NCBI GenBank assembly: GCA_945865605.1
Contig: CAMBEL010000008.1
Location: forward strand, 1-60,684
Source of the DNA: Bifidobacterium breve
GTDB taxonomy: Bacteria > Actinomycetota > Acidimicrobiia > IMCC26256 > JAENVU01
DNA length: 60,684 nt
Reading direction: 5' to 3'
In this document: one piece after another, positions 6,276 through 18,845 of the stretch
Layout of the letters: each line of letters starts with the position of its first letter
Position numbering within the stretch: position 1 is the stretch's first letter
Notes under the pieces: generated by a model
Database searches by the model: none
What the model saw: only the letters and a program-made list of their open reading frames with translations
What the model was told of the DNA's origin: nothing
Made by a program: the position numbers and the translations under genes

Positions 6276-9200
6276 TTGACTCGTCCCGCGTCCAGGGAAC
6301 GGTATTCATTCGGTCAACTGCGTGAGGTTCTTCCTCTGCCCAACTTGATTGCGGTTCAACGCGAGTCTTTCGCGTGGTTCCTCGAAGAGGGGGTAATAGA
6401 TGTCCTTCGCGACATCTCGCCGATTGAAGACTTCACCGGCCAACTAAAGCTTGAGCTACTCGATCCCGTTTTCGATCCTCCGAAGAACTCAGAGGACGAC
6501 TGCCGTGTGAACGACCTCACCTATCACCGGCCGCTATTTGTTACAGCGCGCTTCATGAATGCCGGTACTGGCGAGATCAAAGAGCAGAACGTATTCCTTG
6601 GCGACTTCCCCGTGATGACAGATCGCGGCACGTTCATCATCAATGGCACTGAGCGGATTGTTGTTAGCCAGCTCGTGCGCTCGCCAGGTGTGTACTTCGA
6701 CATCAAGGCTGACAAGACGTCGCCAGACAAAGATGTCATCAGCGCCAAGATCATTCCTGGGCGCGGTGCATGGCTCGAGTTCGAGGTCGACAAGCACAAC
6801 GTTGCTTATGTGCGAATCGATCGCAAGCGCAAGCAGCCTGTGACTATTTTGCTCAAGGCACTGGGTTTTGGTGAAACAGAAGAGGAGTTGCTTAATCTCT
6901 TCCTCGACCCGCAAGGCCGCCCTTACGACGCGATGCGAAACACTCTTGTCAAGGACAACACCGAAGATGCAGACGCGGCATTTATAGATATCTACAAGAA
7001 GTTGCGCCCAGGTGAGCCACCGACCCCCGACAGTGCGCGCAACCTCATCGAAAGTTTGTTCTTCAGCCCCAAGCGTTACGACATGGCCAAAGTAGGTCGC
7101 CACAAGGTTTCCAAAAAACTTGGTGACGAGTACAAGAAGTTGGGTAATGAAGTTCCGAACGCCGACCCCGAGGTTGGACCGGTCGACTACACGCTTCAGC
7201 GCGCCGACATTCTTGCAACCGTTTCCTATCTCGTGAAGTTGGCGTCCAACGATCAGCCCAACGACTACTTCCCAGACGACATCGACCACTTCGGAAACCG
7301 GCGCGTGCGTTCCGTTGGTGAACTCATCAACAACCAAGTGCGCGTTGGATTGTCTCGCATGGAGCGCGTTGTTCGTGAGCGCATGACTACCCAAGACCAC
7401 GAAGCGATCACTCCGCAAACCCTCATCAACATCCGTCCTGTCGTCGCTGCGATCAAAGAGTTCTTCGGATCATCGCAGTTGAGTCAGTTCATGGACCAGA
7501 CGAACCCACTCGCCGGACTCACCCACAAGCGCCGTCTCTCGGCGCTTGGCCCCGGTGGTCTAAGCCGCGAACGCGCTGGCTTCGAAGTCCGTGACGTGCA
7601 CCCGAGCCATTACGGCCGCATGTGCCCGATCGAGACACCAGAAGGTCCGAACATCGGCCTCATTGGTTACCTGGCCACGTTTGCGCGTATCAACAGGTTC
7701 GGATTCATCGAGACGCCGTACCGCAAGGTCGTCAAGGGTGTCTCTACAGACGAGATTGAGTATCTAGCTGCAGATGATGAAGACCGCTATGTCATCGCCC
7801 AAGCGAACGCGCACATCGATCTAACCGGTCGGTTCCTAGACGAAAAAGTATTGGTGCGTGCAGGACGCGGAGACTTGGCGTTCGTCGACCCACATGAGGT
7901 CGACTACATGGACGTTTCGCCCAAGCAGATCGTCTCAATCGGCACGGGCTTGATTCCGTTCCTTGAGCACGACGATGCCAACCGAGCACTCATGGGTGCC
8001 AACATGCAGCGGCAAGCAGTTCCGGTATTGCGCCCTGAGGCGCCATACGTCGGCACCGGTGTCGAAGCTGCCGCAGCCCGCGATGCTGGCGATCTTTTGC
8101 TCGCAACAGGCGACGGCGTCGTAACGGAAGTCGGCGGCGACACGATAACGGTTGATTACGCAGGTAGCGGGCGTCCGTTTGTGCATCCGCTTTCCAAGTT
8201 CCGACGTTCAAACCAAGGCACGTGCATCAACCAGAAGCCGGCTGTTTCTACCGGACAAGCGGTCGTCGCTGGCGACATTCTCGCCCAGGGACCGTCCACT
8301 CACCGAGGTGAACTTGCACTTGGCAAGAACCTTCTGGTCGCATTCATGCCGTGGAAGGGTCAGAACTTCGAAGACGCGATTGTGCTTTCACAGCGCCTCG
8401 TGCGAGACGATGTTCTCACGTCGATCCACATCGAAGAACACGAGATCGATGCTCGCGACACAAAGCTCGGCGCAGAAGAGATCACCCGTGAGATCCCGAA
8501 TCTCTCTGAGGAGATCCTCAAGGACCTAGACGACCGCGGGATCATTCGCGTTGGTGCAGAGGTTGGCCCCGGCGATGTGCTCGTTGGCAAGGTAACGCCA
8601 AAGGGCGAGACCGAGTTGACTCCCGAGGAGCGCCTACTGCGTGCAATCTTCGGCGAGAAGGCTCGCGAAGTTCGTGACACGAGTCTCAAGGTGCCTCACG
8701 GCGAGACCGGCAAGGTAATCGACGTGCGAGTTAGAAGTCGTGATGACGGCGATGAACTCCCGCCAGGGGTCAATCAGTTGGTACGCGTGTACGTGGCGCA
8801 GAAGCGCAAGATTTCAGAGGGCGACAAGCTCGCTGGACGACACGGCAATAAGGGAGTGATCTCCAAGATCCTCCCCGTAGAAGACATGCCGCATCTTGCC
8901 GACGGTACGCCCGTAGACATTGTTCTTAACCCGCTAGGTGTACCGAGTCGAATGAACGTTGGCCAGGTGCTCGAAAGTCACCTCGGTTACGCGGCTCGAC
9001 ACGGTTGGGAAGGCCAAGAAGAAGCCCCGGCCAACCTCAACAAGACCCGTCCAATCACCGAGCCAGCCGTCTGGGTAACAACACCAGTATTTGATGGCGC
9101 GCACTGGGACGAGCGTGAAGACGCCGGAGTTCACGGCACGATCCAAGACCTGTTCGCCAAAATGCATCCCGACGGAATAAACGGCACGAGGCTCGTTAAC

Positions 9201-9743
9201 ACCGACGGTAAGGCGACGCTGTATGACGGTCGTACTGGCGAGGCTTTTGACAGCCCGGTAACCGTCGGTTTCATGTACATCTTGAAGTTGAACCACCTAG
9301 TCGATGACAAGATCCACGCGCGTTCTACAGGCCCGTACTCAATGATCACTCAGCAACCACTCGGCGGTAAGGCGCAGTTCGGTGGCCAGCGATTCGGTGA
9401 GATGGAGGTTTGGGCCCTCGAGGCGTACGGCGCGAGTTATGCGCTGCAGGAAATCCTGACGATCAAGTCCGACGATGTGCTTGGTCGCGTCAAGGTTTAC
9501 GAAGCAATCGTTAAGGGCGAAAACATTCCTGAGCCCGGAATACCCGAAAGTTTCAAGGTTCTAATTAAGGAGATGCAGGCTCTCTGTTTGAACGTCAAGG
9601 TGATCGACGAAGACGGCGCGGAGATTGTGATTCGCGAACTCGACGATGAAGCCTTCCGCACTACAGAGACTCTAGGGATCGACCTCTCCCGTCCAGAACG
9701 TGGAACGGACGAAGAGGACGAGGCCCGCCGCAACGCCACGTAA
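6276..9743 (+). CDS. rpoB: RNA polymerase beta subunit
   Basis: Catalytic subunit of RNA polymerase, about 1155 residues, typical of actinobacteria. The rifampicin-binding region is intact: [20 protein letters not shown], then [20 protein letters not shown], with the Ser, His and Asp residues of sensitive enzymes. A Thr stands where many bacteria have the first Asn of QNNP. Further motifs are [38 protein letters not shown] and [24 protein letters not shown] at 6270 overlaps the AGGAG site (6266-6270); TTG at 6276, 5 nt after AGGAG, is the better start. It follows the hairpin spacer after rplL and precedes rpoC by 44 nt. Confidence 0.97.
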   Translation: MTRPASRERYSFGQLREVLPLPNLIAVQRESFAWFLEEGVIDVLRDISPIEDFTGQLKLELLDPVFDPPKNSEDDCRVNDLTYHRPLFVTARFMNAGTGEIKEQNVFLGDFPVMTDRGTFIINGTERIVVSQLVRSPGVYFDIKADKTSPDKDVISAKIIPGRGAWLEFEVDKHNVAYVRIDRKRKQPVTILLKALGFGETEEELLNLFLDPQGRPYDAMRNTLVKDNTEDADAAFIDIYKKLRPGEPPTPDSARNLIESLFFSPKRYDMAKVGRHKVSKKLGDEYKKLGNEVPNADPEVGPVDYTLQRADILATVSYLVKLASNDQPNDYFPDDIDHFGNRRVRSVGELINNQVRVGLSRMERVVRERMTTQDHEAITPQTLINIRPVVAAIKEFFGSSQLSQFMDQTNPLAGLTHKRRLSALGPGGLSRERAGFEVRDVHPSHYGRMCPIETPEGPNIGLIGYLATFARINRFGFIETPYRKVVKGVSTDEIEYLAADDEDRYVIAQANAHIDLTGRFLDEKVLVRAGRGDLAFVDPHEVDYMDVSPKQIVSIGTGLIPFLEHDDANRALMGANMQRQAVPVLRPEAPYVGTGVEAAAARDAGDLLLATGDGVVTEVGGDTITVDYAGSGRPFVHPLSKFRRSNQGTCINQKPAVSTGQAVVAGDILAQGPSTHRGELALGKNLLVAFMPWKGQNFEDAIVLSQRLVRDDVLTSIHIEEHEIDARDTKLGAEEITREIPNLSEEILKDLDDRGIIRVGAEVGPGDVLVGKVTPKGETELTPEERLLRAIFGEKAREVRDTSLKVPHGETGKVIDVRVRSRDDGDELPPGVNQLVRVYVAQKRKISEGDKLAGRHGNKGVISKILPVEDMPHLADGTPVDIVLNPLGVPSRMNVGQVLESHLGYAARHGWEGQEEAPANLNKTRPITEPAVWVTTPVFDGAHWDEREDAGVHGTIQDLFAKMHPDGINGTRLVNTDGKATLYDGRTGEAFDSPVTVGFMYILKLNHLVDDKIHARSTGPYSMITQQPLGGKAQFGGQRFGEMEVWALEAYGASYALQEILTIKSDDVLGRVKVYEAIVKGENIPEPGIPESFKVLIKEMQALCLNVKVIDEDGAEIVIRELDDEAFRTTETLGIDLSRPERGTDEEDEARRNAT

Positions 9744-9787
9744 TCAGTTCTGAAAGCACAAGTTCCGATACCAAGAAGAGGTAGTAC

Positions 9788-12700
9788 GTGCTCGATGTAA
9801 ACGACTCTGCCAGGCTCTCCATCTCGCTAGCCACTGCGGAACAAATCCGCACGTGGTCAAACGGTGAGGTCAAGAAGCCAGAGACGATCAACTACCGCAC
9901 GCTCAAGCCAGAAAAAGATGGCTTGTTCTGCGAAAAGATCTTTGGTCCTACCAAGGACTGGGAGTGCTACTGCGGCAAGTACAAGCGCGTCCGCTTCAAG
10001 GGGATCATGTGCGAGCGGTGTGGCGTTGAAGTCACGCGCTCCAAGGTGCGCCGCGAGCGCATGGGGCATATCGAACTTGCTGCTCCTGTAACTCACATCT
10101 GGTACTTCAAGGGCGTTCCAAGCCGACTCGGCTATCTCCTCGACATCGCCCCGAAGAGCCTTGAGAAGGTCATCTACTTCGCTGCGAATCTCATCACCTG
10201 GGTCGATGAGGAGAAGTTGCACACCGATCTCCCGTCGATTGAGACAGAGATCAAGGCGGAGATCGGCGACGAAGAAAACAGGCGTTATCTCGAGATCGAG
10301 AAGCTCTTCGCCGGTCTTGAAGCAGAGGTAACAACGGCCGAAGAAGGCGGAGCCAAGAAGGCTGAACTCGACAAGCTGCGCAAGGCTAGCGAGCGCGAGG
10401 TAGAAGAAGTTCGCGAGAAGTATCAATCCGACATCGACTTCTTGACGGCGGTTTACAACGAGATTCGTACGATCAAGCCAAAGAAACTTATTGACGACGA
10501 GCGCGTGTGGCGCGAGGTCAAGTACCGCTGGAGCGAATATTTCGCGGGGGGCATGGGGGCAGAAGCAGTAAAGGACTTGATCAGTCGTCTCGACCTCGAG
10601 ACGGAAGAGGTTGAGCTCAAGGAAATCATCGCTACTGCCAAGGGCCAGCGTAAGGCGAAAGCCATCAAGCGCTTGAAGGTGATTTCGGCCTTCAACCGTT
10701 CTGGTGAAGACGGCCGTCCCGTGAACTCACCCATGGGAATGGTCCTCGACTCTGTACCGGTAATTCCACCTGACCTGCGCCCAATGGTGCAACTAGATGG
10801 TGGCCGGTTTGCGACATCAGATCTAAACGATCTCTACCGACGTGTGATCAACCGCAACAACCGACTGAAGCGACTTCTTGACCTCGAGGCACCCGAAATC
10901 ATCATCAACAACGAGAAGCGCATGCTGCAAGAGGCAGTCGACGCGTTGTTCGACAACGGCCGTCGCGGGCGTCCTGTTACCGGCCCAGGAAACCGACCCT
11001 TGAAGAGTCTTTCCGACATGTTGAAGGGCAAGCAAGGTCGCTTCCGTCAAAACTTGCTAGGCAAGCGCGTCGACTACTCAGGCCGTTCGGTAATTGTTGT
11101 TGGACCGACGCTGAAGTTGCGGCAGTGCGGTTTGCCGAAGCAGATGGCCCTCGAGTTGTTCAAGCCGTTCGTAATGAAGCGGCTAGTCGATCTTGAGTTT
11201 GCTCAAAACATTAAGAGCGCCAAGCGGATGGTGGAACGCTCACGCCCGCAGGTATGGGATGTACTAGAGGACGTAATCAAGGAGCACCCTGTGTTCCTGA
11301 ACCGCGCTCCGACTCTTCACCGACTCGGCATCCAGGCTTTCGAGCCCGTGTTGATCGAGGGCAAGGCCATTCAGATTCACCCACTGGTCTGCGCTGCGTT
11401 CAATGCGGACTTCGACGGCGACCAGATGGCGGTGCACCTTCCTCTCAGTTCCGAGGCGCAAGCTGAAGCGCGTTTGCTCATGCTTTCGGCGCACAACATC
11501 TTGTCTCCCGCGCATGGCCGCCCGGTCTCAGTGCCTAGCCAGGACATGATCATTGGCGCGTTCTATCTAACGGAAGTAGTCGAAGGCGGACTCGGCGAAG
11601 GACGCATATTTTCGACTATCGAAGAAGCGCGCATGGCGTACGAACTCGGTAACGAGTTGTCGATTCATGCTCTCATCAAGGTGCGCGTACCTACGGCAAG
11701 ATTCCCCGTCGGTGCGTTCCCTGTGCGCGATGCTGCGAATCCAGAATCTCTAGTGATACGTAGGGGCGGTGACAACGGTGAGGGCTGGGTAATAGCTGAG
11801 ACGTCACTCGGGCGTTTGCTGTTCAACGAGGCGTTCCCACCCGACTTCCCGTTCAAGAATTGTGTTGCGAAGAAGGCGGCGTTGTCGGAAATCGTCGGTG
11901 AACTCGTCGATGGCTACACGAAGTCCGAAGTTGCAGCGAGCCTCGACGCGTTGAAGGACCTCGGGTTCGATTACTCGACGCGATCAGGTATAACCATTTC
12001 GATCTCCGACGTCCGCACGCCATCTGCAAAAGCGGAGATTCTTGCAAGGCATGAAGATGCCGCGGAAAAGGTCGAAGCACAGTATTTCAAAGGCATCATC
12101 ACTGACGACGAGAGACGCCAGAAAGAAATCGAAATCTGGACCGATGCTACGAATCAGGTCACAGAAGCGATGCAGAAAGAGCAGAGCGCGGAGCAGTTCA
12201 ACCCCATCGAAATGATGGTGGGTTCGGGTGCTCGTGGCAACGTCATGCAGGTTCGACAGATTGCAGGCATGCGAGGCCTTGTAGCGAACCCTCGTGGAGA
12301 AATCATTCCGCGTCCTATCAAGAGTAACTTCCGCGAGGGGCTCTCCGTTCTTGAGTACTTCATCTCAACTCACGGCGCACGCAAGGGTCTTGCAGATACA
12401 GCTCTTAGAACTGCTGACTCTGGTTACCTAACGCGACGCCTTGTCGACGTAGCCCAAGAGTTGATTGTCCGCGATGAAGATTGCGGGTCTGTCAGAGGCA
12501 TCTGGGTAGAAGGTGTCAGTGCCGAGCGCGAACACGTGCGTGCGATGGAAACCAACCTGCTCGGACGTTGCTTGGCAGACGATGTCAAGCTCAAGGACGG
12601 CACTTCCGTAGTCCGCAACACCGAAGTTACCGAAGAAGTGCTTGCACAACTGACAAACGACGAAACCGTAACTCGGGTACGCGTTCGTTCTGTTCTCACT

Positions 12701-13972
12701 TGCGAGTACCCGCGCAATGAATCGACTAGCGAAACAGCACCGGAACCTGTCGAAGAAGGCGCTCCAATTGAGAAGTACCGCGCTGGTGTGTGTACCAACT
12801 GTTACGGCACGATGCTCGCGACCGGAAAACTTGTCGATCAAGGCGAGGCGATTGGAATCATTGCCGCGCAATCGATCGGTGAGCCTGGGACGCAGTTGAC
12901 GATGCGTACTTTCCACACCGGTGGAGTGGCCGGCGAAGACATCACCCACGGTCTCCCGCGCGTTGTCGAGCTCTTTGAAGCGCGCACACCGAAGGGCGCT
13001 GCGCTTCTTGCGGAGAGTTCTGGCGTGGTTCGCATTGGCGAGAACGAAAAGGGCGAACGGACATTGACCGTCGTCGGTGATGACGGCGTCGAAGAAATTC
13101 ATGTTGTTTCTATTCGGACGCGGTTGGCGTTGGGAATCGACGAGGGCGTGGAAGTGCTCGCCGGAGCCCAGTTGACTGGCGATGAAAAGAGTTCGCGTGA
13201 TCCCAAAAAAGTCCTCGATATCGAAGGCATCCGCACGACGCAGCAGTACCTCGTAGATCAGGTTCAGCGTGTGTACAGGGAACAGGGCGTGTCGATTCAT
13301 GACAAGCATGTTGAGGTAATTGTTCGCCAAATGTTGCGAAGGGTCGGCGTTTCGGATCCAGGTGACTCAACTTTCTTGCCCGGACAAAAAGCAGATGCTC
13401 GCTTGTTTGCCAACACAAATAAGCAACTCGTATCTGAAGGAAAGCGTCCTGCCGAAGGTCGTCCTGAACTGATGGGAATCACCAAGGCGTCGCTCGCGAC
13501 TGAGTCATGGTTGTCTGCGGCATCCTTCCAAGAGACGACCCGCGTACTTACCGAGGCTGCTATCGAGGGCAAGAACGACGGCCTTGAAGGGCTCAAGGAG
13601 AACGTGATTATCGGCAAGTTGATACCTGCCGGAACAGGAATGCCTGTCTATCGCGATGTAGCCACCGAGGCCCCTGATTACAAGCCGCTCGAGTTCTACT
13701 CAAGCGATTATGACGATGTCATGGACCTCGCTGAGCGCCTGCGCGCTAGCCATGACTTGCAAGCCGCAGCCAATGAGGCGAGCCGCTCATCGTTCCAGGC
13801 GACGCCTGAAAATGAGGCAGAAATGGCTGCCGAGGCTGATGCTGCGGCCGTTTTAGAAGCCGCCAATGAAGGCACCGAATCGATGGTTCCAAACACAAAA
13901 ATAGAAGTGGCGGAGCCGACGGTTCCAAATACGGTCCCTGAAGAAATTCCGGAGTCCGCTACTGGAGAGTAA
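9788..13972 (+). CDS. rpoC: RNA polymerase beta-prime subunit
   Basis: Second catalytic subunit, 1394 residues. It begins with the zinc-binding domain ([20 protein letters not shown], four Cys). The active-site aspartates are in [20 protein letters not shown] (NADFDGD motif). A second Cys cluster lies in the last third ([14 protein letters not shown]), and the trigger-loop and bridge-helix neighbourhood reads [20 protein letters not shown]. The C-terminus carries an extra acidic, Ala/Glu/Pro-rich tail of roughly 60 residues with two similar VPNT-containing stretches, probably disordered. Start GTG at 9788 after AAGAGGTAG. The gap to rpsL (140 nt) contains palindromes. Confidence 0.97.
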   Translation: MLDVNDSARLSISLATAEQIRTWSNGEVKKPETINYRTLKPEKDGLFCEKIFGPTKDWECYCGKYKRVRFKGIMCERCGVEVTRSKVRRERMGHIELAAPVTHIWYFKGVPSRLGYLLDIAPKSLEKVIYFAANLITWVDEEKLHTDLPSIETEIKAEIGDEENRRYLEIEKLFAGLEAEVTTAEEGGAKKAELDKLRKASEREVEEVREKYQSDIDFLTAVYNEIRTIKPKKLIDDERVWREVKYRWSEYFAGGMGAEAVKDLISRLDLETEEVELKEIIATAKGQRKAKAIKRLKVISAFNRSGEDGRPVNSPMGMVLDSVPVIPPDLRPMVQLDGGRFATSDLNDLYRRVINRNNRLKRLLDLEAPEIIINNEKRMLQEAVDALFDNGRRGRPVTGPGNRPLKSLSDMLKGKQGRFRQNLLGKRVDYSGRSVIVVGPTLKLRQCGLPKQMALELFKPFVMKRLVDLEFAQNIKSAKRMVERSRPQVWDVLEDVIKEHPVFLNRAPTLHRLGIQAFEPVLIEGKAIQIHPLVCAAFNADFDGDQMAVHLPLSSEAQAEARLLMLSAHNILSPAHGRPVSVPSQDMIIGAFYLTEVVEGGLGEGRIFSTIEEARMAYELGNELSIHALIKVRVPTARFPVGAFPVRDAANPESLVIRRGGDNGEGWVIAETSLGRLLFNEAFPPDFPFKNCVAKKAALSEIVGELVDGYTKSEVAASLDALKDLGFDYSTRSGITISISDVRTPSAKAEILARHEDAAEKVEAQYFKGIITDDERRQKEIEIWTDATNQVTEAMQKEQSAEQFNPIEMMVGSGARGNVMQVRQIAGMRGLVANPRGEIIPRPIKSNFREGLSVLEYFISTHGARKGLADTALRTADSGYLTRRLVDVAQELIVRDEDCGSVRGIWVEGVSAEREHVRAMETNLLGRCLADDVKLKDGTSVVRNTEVTEEVLAQLTNDETVTRVRVRSVLTCEYPRNESTSETAPEPVEEGAPIEKYRAGVCTNCYGTMLATGKLVDQGEAIGIIAAQSIGEPGTQLTMRTFHTGGVAGEDITHGLPRVVELFEARTPKGAALLAESSGVVRIGENEKGERTLTVVGDDGVEEIHVVSIRTRLALGIDEGVEVLAGAQLTGDEKSSRDPKKVLDIEGIRTTQQYLVDQVQRVYREQGVSIHDKHVEVIVRQMLRRVGVSDPGDSTFLPGQKADARLFANTNKQLVSEGKRPAEGRPELMGITKASLATESWLSAASFQETTRVLTEAAIEGKNDGLEGLKENVIIGKLIPAGTGMPVYRDVATEAPDYKPLEFYSSDYDDVMDLAERLRASHDLQAAANEASRSSFQATPENEAEMAAEADAAAVLEAANEGTESMVPNTKIEVAEPTVPNTVPEEIPESATGE

Positions 13973-14031
13973 TAATCGTTATCGGTCCAGGTTGATATTT
14001 ATCTGCCTCAGCGCGTAGCATCCTCGGGTTG

Positions 14032-14072
14032 CGCGCATTTGCGCGAGCCCTCAAGCCTCGGATATATCCGAG
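14032..14072 (+). promoter_or_regulatory. Hairpin plus palindrome upstream of rpsL
   Basis: Hairpin CGCGC-ATTT-GCGCG (14032-14045) is followed by the perfect 16-bp palindrome CTCGGATA/TATCCGAG (14057-14072), 41 nt before the rpsL start. The palindrome could be a dimeric repressor operator or an mRNA hairpin in the leader of the rpsL-rpsG-fusA-tuf genes. There is no T-run, so it is not an intrinsic terminator. Confidence 0.4.
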
Positions 14073-14112
14073 CGCTTTACACCCGCATCACATCTTTTCA
14101 AACGGGAGCATT

Positions 14113-14481
14113 GTGCCCACGATTGCCCAGTTGGTCCGCAAGGGTCGACAGTCCAAGATAGAAAAGTCCAAGACACCAGCTCTTAAGAGTTCGCCACAGC
14201 GTCGTGGCGTCTGCACCCGCGTGTTCACGACTACTCCTAAAAAGCCAAACTCGGCCCTGCGCAAGGTTGCTCGTGTGCGCTTGTCGACCGGCGTTGAGGT
14301 CACCGCGTATATCCCGGGTGAAGGGCACAACCTCCAAGAGCACTCGATCGTTTTGGTGCGCGGCGGCAGGGTAAAGGATCTTCCTGGTGTGAGGTACAAA
14401 ATAGTGCGCGGTGCACTCGATGCATCTGGCGTTCAAAATCGCAAACAAGCACGCAGCCGCTATGGCGCGAAGAAGGGTTAG
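14113..14481 (+). CDS. rpsL: 30S ribosomal protein S12
   Basis: Decoding-centre protein of the small subunit, 122 residues. It starts [13 protein letters not shown] and contains [20 protein letters not shown] and [16 protein letters not shown]. Both lysines whose change gives streptomycin resistance (in PKKPNS and in RVKDLPG) are wild type. GTG at 14113 is chosen by homology and by the GGGAG site 5 nt upstream; the open frame runs further up without similarity. rpsG follows after 2 nt. The palindrome-rich leader lies upstream. Confidence 0.97.
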   Translation: MPTIAQLVRKGRQSKIEKSKTPALKSSPQRRGVCTRVFTTTPKKPNSALRKVARVRLSTGVEVTAYIPGEGHNLQEHSIVLVRGGRVKDLPGVRYKIVRGALDASGVQNRKQARSRYGAKKG

Positions 14482-14483
14482 TA

Positions 14484-14954
14484 ATGCCAAGAAAGGGTCC
14501 CGCAGCGCGTCGCGAACTAATTCCCGACCCCGTGCATCGTTCAGTTGTTGTGACGCAGCTTGTCAACAAGGTTCTTATTGCTGGCAAGCGTTCTGTCGCA
14601 GAGAAAATTGTTTATGACGCGCTTGAGGAGATTGAGCGTAAGACGGGCGGCGACCCTATTCCTACGCTGAAGCGCGCTGTTGAAAACGTTCGGCCCGCGC
14701 TAGAAGTACGTAGCCGTAGGGTCGGTGGCGCTACTTACCAAGTTCCCGTCGAGGTTCGGCCTCGCCGCGCAACCACGCTCGCGGTCCGGTGGCTGGTTGG
14801 TTACTCACGCCAACGTCGAGAGAAATCAATGGCCGCGCGCCTTGCTGCCGAGTTGCTCGATGCAAGCAATGGATTGGGTGCAGCTATCAAGCGCAAAGAC
14901 GACCTACAAAAGATGGCTGAATCCAACAAGGCCTTCGCTCACTACCGCTGGTAG
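14484..14954 (+). CDS. rpsG: 30S ribosomal protein S7
   Basis: Primary 16S rRNA-binding protein that nucleates the 30S head, 156 residues as usual. Key segments are [40 protein letters not shown], the beta-hairpin [20 protein letters not shown] and the C-terminal [17 protein letters not shown] at 14484 starts 2 nt after the rpsL stop. fusA follows after 11 nt. S7 is the repressor of the str operon in E. coli; nothing here proves the same. Confidence 0.97.
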   Translation: MPRKGPAARRELIPDPVHRSVVVTQLVNKVLIAGKRSVAEKIVYDALEEIERKTGGDPIPTLKRAVENVRPALEVRSRRVGGATYQVPVEVRPRRATTLAVRWLVGYSRQRREKSMAARLAAELLDASNGLGAAIKRKDDLQKMAESNKAFAHYRW

Positions 14955-14965
14955 GGCGGGCTTCC

Positions 14966-17065
14966 ATGGCTAAAGAAGCAGCGGCAAGTCGCGAGTTTCC
15001 GTTGGAGCGCACGCGCAACATCGGGATTATGGCGCACATCGATGCCGGGAAAACCACCACGACGGAGCGCATTCTCTATTACACCGGGCGCACTTACAAG
15101 ATCGGTGAGGTCCACGAAGGCGCGGCGGTAATGGACTGGATGGTGCAAGAGCAGGAGCGCGGGATCACAATCACCAGCGCCGCAACCACATGCCAGTGGC
15201 GCGACTGTTGGATCAACATCATCGACACACCCGGCCACGTTGACTTCACGGTAGAAGTGGAACGGTCGCTGCGGGTTCTCGATGGCGCAGTAGCGGTTTT
15301 CGATGCGGTTGCAGGCGTAGAGCCTCAGACGGAAACCGTTTGGCGTCAAGCCAACAAGTACGACGTTCCCCGCATGTGCTTTGTCAACAAAATGGATCGC
15401 ATCGGCGCAGACTTCTTTCGGTGCGTAGACATGATCAAGGACCGTCTCGATGCCGAGGTGGCGCTGGTTCAGTTGCCGATTGGTGCAGAAAGTGATTTCA
15501 AGGGCGTGATCGATCTCATGATCATGAAGGCGCTCGTCTGGGAAGACGGCATGGGCGAAGAGTACGAGACGATCGAGATTCCTGAATCGATGTTGGCCGA
15601 GGCTGAAAAGTACAGGGCTGCGCTTCTGGACGTTGTGAGCGCCCACGACGAAACTGTGCTCGAAAAGTTCGTAGCCGAAGAAGAGATCACCAACGAAGAC
15701 CTCCGCCAAGGGCTCAGGCACGCAACGATTACAGCAGGGGTAGTGCCGATCCTTTGTGGCACGGCATTCAAGAACAAAGGTGTTCAGCCTCTACTGGACG
15801 CTGTAATCGACTACCTCCCTAGCCCCTTGGATGTGACCTCGATCGTCGGCACCGACGTGAAGGGCGAGGTCACTCTGGAGCGCAAGGCCGATGACTCAGA
15901 GCCGTTCGCCGCACTCGCATTCAAGATCATGAGCGACCCATTTGTAGGGAAACTCACATACTTCCGGGTGTACTCGGGATCCATCACAACGGGTTCGTCG
16001 GTCCTGAACGCGACTAAAGATCGTAAAGAGCGAGTAGGGCGCATCCTTCAGATGCACGCGAACCATCGTGAAGATAAAGATGCCGTATTTGCAGGCGACA
16101 TAGTCGCTGCCGTCGGCCTGAAGAACACGACAACCGGTGACACGTTGTGTGCTCCCGACAAGCCCATCGTGCTCGAGCGGATGGAGTTCCCTGAGCCGGT
16201 TATCTCGGTAGCCATCGAACCCAAGACAAAGTCCGACCAAGACAGGCTTGGCAAGGCGCTCAGCGCGTTATCCGAAGAAGACCCGACCTTCCAGGTTCGC
16301 AGCGACGAAGAGACCGGCCAAACGATCATCGCTGGAATGGGTGAACTGCATCTCGAGATATTGGTAGACCGCATGATGCGAGAGTTCTCTGTCGAGGCCA
16401 ATGTAGGCAAGCCGCAGGTCGCATACAGAGAGACCATCACCGAAAAGGTCGAAAAGGTCGAGGAGCGCTATATCCGCCAGACCGGTGGACGTGGCCAATA
16501 TGGCCACGTTGTCATCACAGTGGAGCCAACCGGTCCCGGTGGTGGCTATGAGTTCATAGACAAGATCAAGGGCGGGCTCATCCCGCGTGAGTACATCCCT
16601 GCCGTAGACGCCGGCATCCAGGAGGCCCTAGAGGGTGGAGTTATGGCCGGATATCCAATGGTGGATGTTCGAGTACTACTTACTTTTGGCTCCTATCACG
16701 ATGTTGACTCATCGGAAATGGCCTTCAAGATTGCTGGATCTATGGCGGTCAAGAAGGCGACCCGCCTGGCCAAGCCGGCCCTACTGGAGCCCATAATGCG
16801 AGTAGAAGTAGTCACTCCTGAGGACTACATGGGCGATGTGATCGGTGATCTGAACTCGAGGCGGGGCCAGGTTGAGGGCATGGAACAGCGAGGCACATCA
16901 CATGTTGTGAACTCCAAAGTGCCATTGGCCGAAATGTTCGGCTATGTTGGCGACCTGCGTTCGCGCACCCAGGGCCGCGCGACGTACACAATGCAGTTCG
17001 ATTCCTACCACCAAGTTCCGGAGTCGATAGCTGCAGAGATAATCGCACGGGTCCGCGGCGAATAG
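14966..17065 (+). CDS. fusA: Elongation factor G
   Basis: Ribosomal translocase GTPase, 699 residues. The G-domain motifs are all present: [19 protein letters not shown] (G1), RGITITSAA (G2), DTPGHVDFT (G3) and NKMDR (G4). Domain III-V markers include [18 protein letters not shown] and [15 protein letters not shown], and the C-terminal domain ends [16 protein letters not shown]. It is the classical form rather than the shorter EF-G2 paralog, as its place between rpsG and tuf also shows. ATG at 14966 lies behind a weak GGGCGGG site. Confidence 0.97.
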   Translation: MAKEAAASREFPLERTRNIGIMAHIDAGKTTTTERILYYTGRTYKIGEVHEGAAVMDWMVQEQERGITITSAATTCQWRDCWINIIDTPGHVDFTVEVERSLRVLDGAVAVFDAVAGVEPQTETVWRQANKYDVPRMCFVNKMDRIGADFFRCVDMIKDRLDAEVALVQLPIGAESDFKGVIDLMIMKALVWEDGMGEEYETIEIPESMLAEAEKYRAALLDVVSAHDETVLEKFVAEEEITNEDLRQGLRHATITAGVVPILCGTAFKNKGVQPLLDAVIDYLPSPLDVTSIVGTDVKGEVTLERKADDSEPFAALAFKIMSDPFVGKLTYFRVYSGSITTGSSVLNATKDRKERVGRILQMHANHREDKDAVFAGDIVAAVGLKNTTTGDTLCAPDKPIVLERMEFPEPVISVAIEPKTKSDQDRLGKALSALSEEDPTFQVRSDEETGQTIIAGMGELHLEILVDRMMREFSVEANVGKPQVAYRETITEKVEKVEERYIRQTGGRGQYGHVVITVEPTGPGGGYEFIDKIKGGLIPREYIPAVDAGIQEALEGGVMAGYPMVDVRVLLTFGSYHDVDSSEMAFKIAGSMAVKKATRLAKPALLEPIMRVEVVTPEDYMGDVIGDLNSRRGQVEGMEQRGTSHVVNSKVPLAEMFGYVGDLRSRTQGRATYTMQFDSYHQVPESIAAEIIARVRGE

Positions 17066-17105
17066 CGCCACGGATTCACCATCTAAAAAGGAGCACGGTC
17101 GAGCA

Positions 17106-18293
17106 ATGGCGAAGGCGAAGTTTGAACGCAACAAGCCCCACCTCAATATCGGAACGATGGGCCACATCGACCACGGGAAGACGACGCTCACAGCAGCGAT
17201 CACCCGTGTGCTCGCAGAGGTCAACCCGAACGTAACGGCAACAGCGTTCGACCAGATCGACAAGGCGCCAGAAGAGAAGGCGCGAGGCATAACGATCAAC
17301 ATCGCTCACGTCGAGTACGAGACCGAGAACCGTCACTACGCGCACGTAGACATGCCTGGTCACGCCGACTACATCAAGAACATGATCACAGGCGCAGCCC
17401 AGGTAGACGGAGCGATCCTTGTGGTTGCTGCAACTGACGGCCCAATGCCCCAGACGCGTGAGCACGTGCTGCTTGCCCGCCAAGTTGGTGTGCCATCGAT
17501 TGTTGTAGCTCTCAACAAGTGCGACTCCGTAGAAGACGAAGAACTTCTAGAGCTCGTCGAGATGGAAGTTCGTGAACTGCTCACGCAGTACGAGTTCCCA
17601 GGCGACGACACTCCGATCGTGCGTGTTTCTGCGCTCAAGGCTCTAGACGGCGACGCGGATGCAGCAAAGGGAATTCTTGAGCTCATGGAGGCTTGCGACA
17701 CATTTGTTCCACAGCCAGTTAGGGAACTCGACAAGCCCTTCCTCATGCCGATAGAAGACGTGTTCACCATTACTGGTCGTGGCACTGTCGTTACAGGCAA
17801 GGTGGAGCAAGGCATTGTTCACACGGGCGACGAGATCGAAATCATCGGCCTACGCGATACACAGAAAACGATTTGTACCGGTGTCGAGATGTTCCGCAAG
17901 ATCCTCGACGAAGGTCAGGCCGGAGACAACATTGGTGCTTTGCTCCGAGGCACAAAGAAGGAAGAGGTTGAGCGAGGTCAGGTGCTTGCTAAGCCCGGCT
18001 CCATCACACCCCACACCGACTTCACAGCCCAGGTTTATATCCTCACCAAGGACGAGGGCGGGCGACACACGCCGTTCTTCTCTAACTACCACCCACAGTT
18101 CTATTTCCGTACTACCGACGTCACCGGCACGATCAATTTGCCAGAAGGCATCGAGATGATCATGCCCGGTGACAACACGGAGATGACCGTCCAGCTCCAG
18201 AAGCCCATCGCGATGGAAGACGGGCTTCGGTTCGCCATTCGTGAAGGCGGCCGCACGGTCGGTGCTGGCCGTGTTGTGAAGATCATCAAGTAG
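17106..18293 (+). CDS. tuf: Elongation factor Tu
   Basis: Delivers aminoacyl-tRNA to the ribosome, 395 residues. G1 is [19 protein letters not shown]2 [10 protein letters not shown]3 [12 protein letters not shown] (Met where Cys is more usual) and G4 NKCD. Domain II and III markers are [17 protein letters not shown] and [19 protein letters not shown], the latter near the kirromycin/enacyloxin-binding face. ATG at 17106 follows AAAAAGGAG. The stop codon is directly abutted by the rpsJ start without any spacer, which is unusual. Confidence 0.97.
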   Translation: MAKAKFERNKPHLNIGTMGHIDHGKTTLTAAITRVLAEVNPNVTATAFDQIDKAPEEKARGITINIAHVEYETENRHYAHVDMPGHADYIKNMITGAAQVDGAILVVAATDGPMPQTREHVLLARQVGVPSIVVALNKCDSVEDEELLELVEMEVRELLTQYEFPGDDTPIVRVSALKALDGDADAAKGILELMEACDTFVPQPVRELDKPFLMPIEDVFTITGRGTVVTGKVEQGIVHTGDEIEIIGLRDTQKTICTGVEMFRKILDEGQAGDNIGALLRGTKKEEVERGQVLAKPGSITPHTDFTAQVYILTKDEGGRHTPFFSNYHPQFYFRTTDVTGTINLPEGIEMIMPGDNTEMTVQLQKPIAMEDGLRFAIREGGRTVGAGRVVKIIK

Positions 18294-18620
18294 ATGGCAG
18301 ACGCCAAGGGCCAGAGGATCCGTATTCGGCTTAAGGCCTACGATCACGAGATTATTGACCAGTCTACGAAAAAGATTGTAGAGACGGTTGTTCGCACCGG
18401 AGCACGTGTTCGGGGCCCGATTCCGCTGCCTACAGAGATTCACCGCTACTGCGTTGTACGTGGACCTCATGTCGACAAGGACTCCCGTGAACACTTCGAG
18501 ATGCGGATTCACAAGCGCCTTTTGGACATTGTGGAACCAGCAACCAAGACAGTCGAGTCTCTCCAAAGGCTAGATCTGCCTGCAGGAGTAGATATCGAGA
18601 TCAAGATTCAAGGCAACTAA
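18294..18620 (+). CDS. rpsJ: 30S ribosomal protein S10
   Basis: Small-subunit head protein, also NusE, which forms antitermination and transcription-translation coupling complexes with NusB and NusG. 108 residues with [40 protein letters not shown] and [15 protein letters not shown]. The ATG begins in the base after the tuf TAG stop, with no room for its own ribosome binding site beyond the end of tuf, so translation is probably coupled to tuf. A 225-nt gap separates it from rplC, breaking the usual tight S10 operon. Confidence 0.96.
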   Translation: MADAKGQRIRIRLKAYDHEIIDQSTKKIVETVVRTGARVRGPIPLPTEIHRYCVVRGPHVDKDSREHFEMRIHKRLLDIVEPATKTVESLQRLDLPAGVDIEIKIQGN

Positions 18621-18845
18621 AGGCTGGACCCGGCTGGCTAGATCGCGGTTGGCGCGAGTAGCGTGCCGAGTTCATTCAACTGACGTCCGTAAAGGCCCCG
18701 GCGCCACTCGTTCGGGGAACCAAACGGCACGACTTAGACACGCTCCGCGGGATACATCCTGCGGAGCGTTCACGTGAGCGGATTACCCGACCGGGGTTTT
18801 TCGTAAAGCTTCCCGAGTCACTCGGGACTAGATGAAAGAGTTTTG
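18621..18845 (+). promoter_or_regulatory. Leader of the rplC-adk operon with strong hairpins
   Basis: 225 nt between rpsJ and rplC. A 13-bp hairpin ACGCTCCGCGGGA-TACA-TCCTGCGGAGCGT (18740-18769, one G-U) is followed by CCGGGGTTTTT (18791-18801) and by a 7-bp hairpin TCCCGAG-TCA-CTCGGGA (18811-18827) just before the AAAGAG ribosome binding site. A regulated leader for the S10/spc genes is likely, displaced from its usual place before rpsJ. Confidence 0.55.
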
